Shown here: positions 7,312 through 10,435 of the stretch, one piece after another
Layout of the letters: every line of letters starts with the position of its first letter
How positions within the stretch are numbered: position 1 is the first letter of the stretch
Source of the DNA: Acidobacteriota bacterium
GTDB taxonomy: Bacteria > Acidobacteriota > Vicinamibacteria > Marinacidobacterales > SMYC01
Assembly: GCA_029263435.1 (NCBI GenBank)
Contig: JAJCXL010000280.1
Location: forward strand, 1-10,435
Length of the DNA: 10,435 bases
Reading direction: 5' to 3'
Notes under the pieces: model-generated
Database searches by the model: none
Seen by the model: only the letters and a program-made list of their open reading frames with translations
What the model was told of the DNA's origin: nothing
Program-made: the position numbers and the translations under genes

Positions 7312-8186
7312 AGCGCCTCGACCGTTGGTTTTACGCGCCTTTTCCCGCGACACGCCTCGCGAGCCTCAGGATCCTCGTAGGCGCGTTCTCATTGGGCTAC
7401 CTGGTTCTTTTTAGCTTCGAGATTCTGGCGCCGCTGTCTTTCGAGGCGCATCGATTCAAGCCCATAGGCATCGTTTCGATCCTGTCGGAGCCGCTCCCGC
7501 GTTTCGCTCTCATACTTCTCTACGGGCTGAGCCTCTTGCTGGCCACGGCCTTCGTCTCGGGTCTTCGCTTTGCATGGACCGCACCCGCCTTCGCGATATC
7601 GCTCCTCTTCCTAGCTACCTATCGCAACTCCTGGGGGATGGTCTTTCACACCGAGAACATGCTGGTGCTGCATGTCATCGTTCTCTCACTCGCGCCATCC
7701 GCAGACGCGTGGTCTTTGGACCACCGGAGCCGCCTGTCGAAGGCGCCGGAAGACGGCCGGCACGGCTGGGCCGTGCGAGCCATGTGCGTCGTTACCGTCG
7801 CGTCTTACGTTGTGGCGGGGGTGACCAAGCTCCGGCTCACGGGCTGGAGCTGGGCTTTTGGAGAGGTATTGCGCACGCATATCGCTCTCGACGCTCTCCA
7901 GAAGATCGAGCTCGGCAGCTTTCATTCCTACCTTGGTGCGTGGATGGTTCAGTTCGCGCCACTCTTCGCCCCGCTCGCGGTACTCACGCTGGCGGTAGAG
8001 CTTGGCGCTCCCCTCGCGCTGATCGGAGGTCGGATGGCGCGCCTATGGGTCGGCGCGGTGTGGGTGTTTCATGTGGGCGTCGGCGCCATCATGGCGATCG
8101 GATTCGCCTACCCGCTCACGGGTATCGCGTTCGCGGCGTTTTTCGCTCCCGAGCGCGCTTTCGAACGGCTAGACCGGCGCGCGTAG
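7308..8186 (+). CDS. HTTM domain integral membrane protein (vitamin-K-dependent gamma-carboxylase-like)
   Basis: A 292-residue multi-pass protein of the HTTM (horizontally transferred transmembrane) family, which shares its membrane domain with the animal vitamin-K-dependent gamma-glutamyl carboxylase. Family-type features are visible: an aromatic start (LDRWFYAPFPATRLASLRI), the loop YRNSWGMVFHTENMLVLH (105-122) with W109, H114 and E116, then AWSLDHR (134-140), and VAGVTKLRLTGWSWAFGE (169-186) with K174. Several other long hydrophobic segments cover most of the chain, including 22-40, 66-84, 91-104, 156-172, 211-240 and 246-279. It is short for the family: the carboxylase proper has a long lumenal C-terminal domain that is absent here. 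The GTG start overlaps the preceding stop as GTGA, a sign of translational coupling. A GTG at 7287 is also in frame, but 7308 matches the usual family start. The biochemical activity of short HTTM proteins is not established. Confidence 0.88.
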   Translation: MKRLDRWFYAPFPATRLASLRILVGAFSLGYLVLFSFEILAPLSFEAHRFKPIGIVSILSEPLPRFALILLYGLSLLLATAFVSGLRFAWTAPAFAISLLFLATYRNSWGMVFHTENMLVLHVIVLSLAPSADAWSLDHRSRLSKAPEDGRHGWAVRAMCVVTVASYVVAGVTKLRLTGWSWAFGEVLRTHIALDALQKIELGSFHSYLGAWMVQFAPLFAPLAVLTLAVELGAPLALIGGRMARLWVGAVWVFHVGVGAIMAIGFAYPLTGIAFAAFFAPERAFERLDRRA

Positions 8187-8190
8187 GACC

Positions 8191-8410
8191 CTAGTCCCCT
8201 GGAACAGAGCTTTGTTGCATAAGTCTCGAGGCGATTTTGTGTGCTGGCGAGGCGCAACGAGGAAGCCATATCTGGATATTTCGACCGCCTTCCGCAGAGA
8301 GCCCTGCGAGCGGAGGGCTAGGCCGAAGGCCGAACTGCCAACAAAGTTGCAAGGATGTCCAGCGCGCAAAAGCGGCCGAGAATCATGCAACGTACTTCTG
8401 TTCCAGGGGA

Positions 8411-8414
<4 letters not shown>
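8191..8414. mobile_element. MITE-like 224-bp element with 30-bp terminal inverted repeats
   Basis: The ends match in inverted orientation over 30 bp. The left end (8191-8220) begins CTAGTCCCCTGGAACAGA, and the reverse complement of the right end (8385-8414) begins with the same 18 bases; 26 of 30 positions match in all. No protein is credible inside. The interior is structured: ATATC-TG-GATAT (8268-8279), AGCCCT/AGGGCT (8300-8319) and GGCC-GAA-GGCC (8321-8331). The terminal CTAG could be part of the repeat or a 4-bp target duplication; IS5-family elements favour such a YTAR target. The subterminal GCTTTGTTGCATAA also recalls IS5/IS903-type ends, from memory. Removing the element would leave the two flanking convergent stop codons 4 nt apart, which argues for a clean insertion in a minimal gap. 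Confidence 0.75.
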
Positions 8415-8902
<488 letters not shown>

Positions 8903-8912
8903 ATCTTTTTAT

Positions 8913-8917
8913 CTCCT
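8913..8917 (-). promoter_or_regulatory. Shine-Dalgarno of the YchJ-family gene (supports TTG start)
   Basis: On the minus strand AGGAG followed by ten A-rich bases precedes the TTG at 8902. Spacing is slightly long but acceptable, and no ATG or GTG nearby keeps the N-terminal CPCG motif. Confidence 0.7.
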
Positions 8918-9121
8918 GAGTCGTGCTCGACGGGCCATTCTACGGCACAAGAGCCCGAAAGCGTTCCTTCGTTGGTGTTACCCGTTTCGATACACCCAAC
9001 CGAGATGTAGCCCTATTCGATACAGTTGTCCCGAAGAGGAGCACACCCTGCACAGCCGGTCGATCCCTGTAAGATATTGATAAAAAAGGATATGACTCTT
9101 CGGACCCATCATCCTGAGACT
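8918..9121. other. Intergenic stretch without recognisable gene
   Basis: With the flanking sites, this is the main part of the gene-poor region between the YchJ-family gene and the small ORF at 9241. It is less GC-rich than its surroundings, especially 9068-9100. It holds a 9-bp direct repeat TTCGATACA (8986-8994 and 9016-9024, 30 bp apart). No tRNA, rRNA or convincing ORF is seen; a minus-strand frame at 9158-8940 has only a TTG start, no ribosome site and no family resemblance. Confidence 0.6.
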
Positions 9122-9137
9122 TGGCACGGAGCTTGTA
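9122..9137 (+). promoter_or_regulatory. Candidate sigma-54 (-24/-12) promoter
   Basis: TGGCACGGAGCTTGTA has TGGCAC at 9122-9127, a G next, a four-base gap, and TTGTA at 9133-9137. It fits the sigma-54 consensus TGGCACG-N4-TTGCA except for one base, the usually conserved C of the -12 element. It points at the 37-codon ORF, with a predicted transcript start near 9148. TGTAAT at 9134 could also serve as a sigma-70 -10 box but lacks a -35 partner. Confidence 0.4.
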
Positions 9138-9240
9138 ATAGAAGTCAGTAATTGGCAAAACTGAAAAAAGCGGGTGGTCGGTCGGGGGAAACGATCATCG
9201 CCACTCCGCATCATCAAGAAAGAAACTTCGGAGACCGTTG

Positions 9241-9354
9241 ATGCCACTCGAATTACTGATGTTCTGGGGAGCTGCTCTACTTTTACCACTCGCGGTCGCA
9301 CGTATCGTCGACACCATCTGGAAAGACTTCTTCGGACCGGCCAGCGGCAATTGA
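9241..9354 (+). CDS. Putative 37-residue single-pass membrane peptide
   Basis: ATG to TGA gives 37 residues: MPLELLMFWGAALLLPLAVA, followed by RIVDTIWKDFFGPASGN. Residues 4-20 form a plausible membrane helix, followed by a short amphipathic tail. A GGAG (9230-9233) sits 7 nt before the ATG, a good Shine-Dalgarno in a region where such sites are otherwise scarce. A sigma-54-like promoter lies about 100 nt upstream, and a 10-bp hairpin begins 7 nt after the stop. This combination of signals, rather than the protein itself, is the evidence. I recognise no family; its size resembles small regulatory membrane proteins that bind a larger partner. It may still be chance. Confidence 0.45.
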   Translation: MPLELLMFWGAALLLPLAVARIVDTIWKDFFGPASGN

Positions 9355-9390
9355 GCTCCAGCCGTCGAAGCCCCACTTCGACGGCGGCTC
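9353..9390 (+). terminator. Hairpin after the 37-codon ORF, possible terminator
   Basis: GCCGTCGAAG (9361-9370), loop CCCCA, and the exact complement CTTCGACGGC (9376-9385) form a 10-bp stem. An outer GAGC/GCTC (9353-9356 with 9387-9390) can extend it past small bulges. There is no T-run after it on either strand, so termination would be Rho-assisted or weak; it might instead protect an RNA end. Confidence 0.4.
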
Positions 9391-9481
9391 GAGCGTTACC
9401 CGAACAATCATTCCCAGCAACGAAAAACCTCCCCGCTTTTTTCGAGACCTCCAGCGACAGCTTGTTTCCTATAAGTGTGTC

Positions 9482-10435
9482 TCATTCCGCTCGAAGGACT
9501 CTGACAGGCTCGATACGCGTCGCTCGTCGCGCCGGCAAGTAGCTCGCGAGCATCGCGACTCCCGCCAAGACGCCCGCGACTACGGCAAAGGTGGCAGGGT
9601 CGGTCGCCGTGACCTCGAAGAGAAGCGTCTCGATCGCCTGTGTCAGGAACCACGAGCCGGCGAGCCCAAGTCCGATTCCGACTGCCGTCAAGCTCATGGC
9701 GCGCCGCAACACGCCTGTCATGACTCGAGTGCGCGCCGCGCCCAACGCCATACGAATTCCGATCTCGCGGCTACGCTCACCCGTCGTGAAGGAGATGACG
9801 CCGTAGAGCCCGACGAGGGCAAGTGCTGCTGCCATCAGGGCGAACACGCCGGCAAGGCTCACCGCGAGCCGGTTTCGCGCAAGCTGGTCGTCGAGATAGC
9901 CTCGCAACATTCGAGGCTGCGACAGAGGAATCGAGGGATCCAGCGCGGCAAGCTCTTCGCGCAGCTGTGGGACGAGATTGCTCAGCGTCGCAGCGCCGCG
10001 TACGACGACGTTCACCTCCCAGTCCGTCCAGGACCACCCGCGCGAGTCGAAATAGATGGTCTCTGGTGGCGGCTCACGGAGATCGGCGTAGCGAACGTCT
10101 CGCACGATCCCGATCACTTCGAAGGGCACGGATTCGGCGCCCCACGGACTCGCCGCCAGGAAGCGGCCCAACGCGCTCCGACCGGGAAACGCTCGCTCGG
10201 CCAGGTTCTCGCTGATCACGACGACGTGTCGAGGATCCGCGCGGGAAAAACTCCGTCCGGAAACGATGGGGACTCGCAAGGTCTCGAAGATATCCGGTGA
10301 CACCAGACTGTACTGCGCATAGGCTCTCGCGTCCTGAGAGACGTCACCAGCGGTGTACTGGCCAAGCCAGCGAGCCTGGCCAAGGGGCAGCGGCCACACG
10401 ATCGACGCAGCATCGAGCCCAGGGACGCTCTTCAG
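9482..10435 (-). CDS. FtsX/MacB-type ABC transporter permease, C-terminal part (acidobacterial ADOP-like; 5' end outside window)
   Basis: The frame is open to the right edge and gives 317 residues. A GTG at 10399 is internal, since the upstream codons read LKSVPGLDAASI, the usual start of a MacB-like periplasmic segment. Residues ~1-180 are the exported domain, including VPFEVIGIVRDVRYADLREP and DPSIPLSQPRML. Three membrane helices follow (about 190-217, 246-266 and 281-301) with the conserved cytoplasmic REIGIRMALGA (223-233), which contacts the ATPase, and the terminal PARRATRIEPVRVLRAE. This matches the second half of the large orphan permeases (ADOP family) abundant in Acidobacteria, which usually lack an adjacent ATPase gene. 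None is seen here, but its 5' neighbour lies outside the window. The gene may export a peptide, lipid or small molecule; the substrate is unknown. No good terminator follows its stop. Confidence 0.9.
   Translation of the reverse strand: MKSVPGLDAASIVWPLPLGQARWLGQYTAGDVSQDARAYAQYSLVSPDIFETLRVPIVSGRSFSRADPRHVVVISENLAERAFPGRSALGRFLAASPWGAESVPFEVIGIVRDVRYADLREPPPETIYFDSRGWSWTDWEVNVVVRGAATLSNLVPQLREELAALDPSIPLSQPRMLRGYLDDQLARNRLAVSLAGVFALMAAALALVGLYGVISFTTGERSREIGIRMALGAARTRVMTGVLRRAMSLTAVGIGLGLAGSWFLTQAIETLLFEVTATDPATFAVVAGVLAGVAMLASYLPARRATRIEPVRVLRAE

Noticed and set aside
9421..9444. CGAAAAA/TTTTTCG inverted repeat as terminator for the minus-strand permease gene
   Set aside because: The stem is almost all A-T and would be unstable, and no T-run follows on the minus strand.

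Overview
The window looks like a chromosomal segment from a GC-rich soil or sediment bacterium, most likely an Acidobacteriota member or a close relative. Two family signatures point there. The left edge carries the tail of a VWFA-related protein of the type common in Acidobacteria. The right edge carries the tail of a large FtsX/MacB-type permease that resembles the acidobacterial duplicated orphan permeases. Twin-arginine exported enzymes and TTG/GTG starts fit a GC-rich environmental genome. The taxon is an inference from gene families; no rRNA or tRNA is present.

Layout, left to right. (1) 2-1030 (+): C-terminal part of the VWFA-related protein, convergent with (2) a minus-strand pair: a Tat-exported serine beta-lactamase-like hydrolase (2896-1580) followed by a zinc nucleoside deaminase (1553-1035). 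(3) Divergent from these, a Tat-exported MalY/PatB-like PLP enzyme (3101-4471) with a perfect -10 box, a strong Shine-Dalgarno and a textbook intrinsic terminator. (4) A perfect palindrome (4552-4583) lies just before a compact three-gene plus-strand operon (4591-8186). Its products are a 755-residue membrane protein with a large helical, toroid-like exported domain, a 148-residue single-pass protein with an SFPxSxYPMF motif, and an HTTM (vitamin-K-dependent gamma-carboxylase-like) integral membrane protein. The gaps are +6 nt and then a 4-nt GTGA overlap, so the three are probably made together. (5) A 224-bp MITE-like element with 30-bp inverted ends sits exactly between the stop codon of the HTTM gene and that of a convergent YchJ-family SEC-C protein (8902-8411). 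(6) A roughly 580-bp, less GC-rich intergenic stretch holds a sigma-54-like promoter, a 37-codon membrane-peptide ORF with a good ribosome site, and a 10-bp hairpin just after it. (7) 10435-9482 (-): C-terminal part of the ABC-type permease, cut by the window edge.

The strongest candidate for an undescribed system is the three-gene operon at 4591-8186. All three products are predicted to be in or on the membrane, the HTTM family is related to an enzyme that modifies exported proteins, and the partner proteins are not ones I can assign. A shared role in modifying or handling an exported substrate is possible but is only inference. The other genes look like independent accessory or housekeeping functions.
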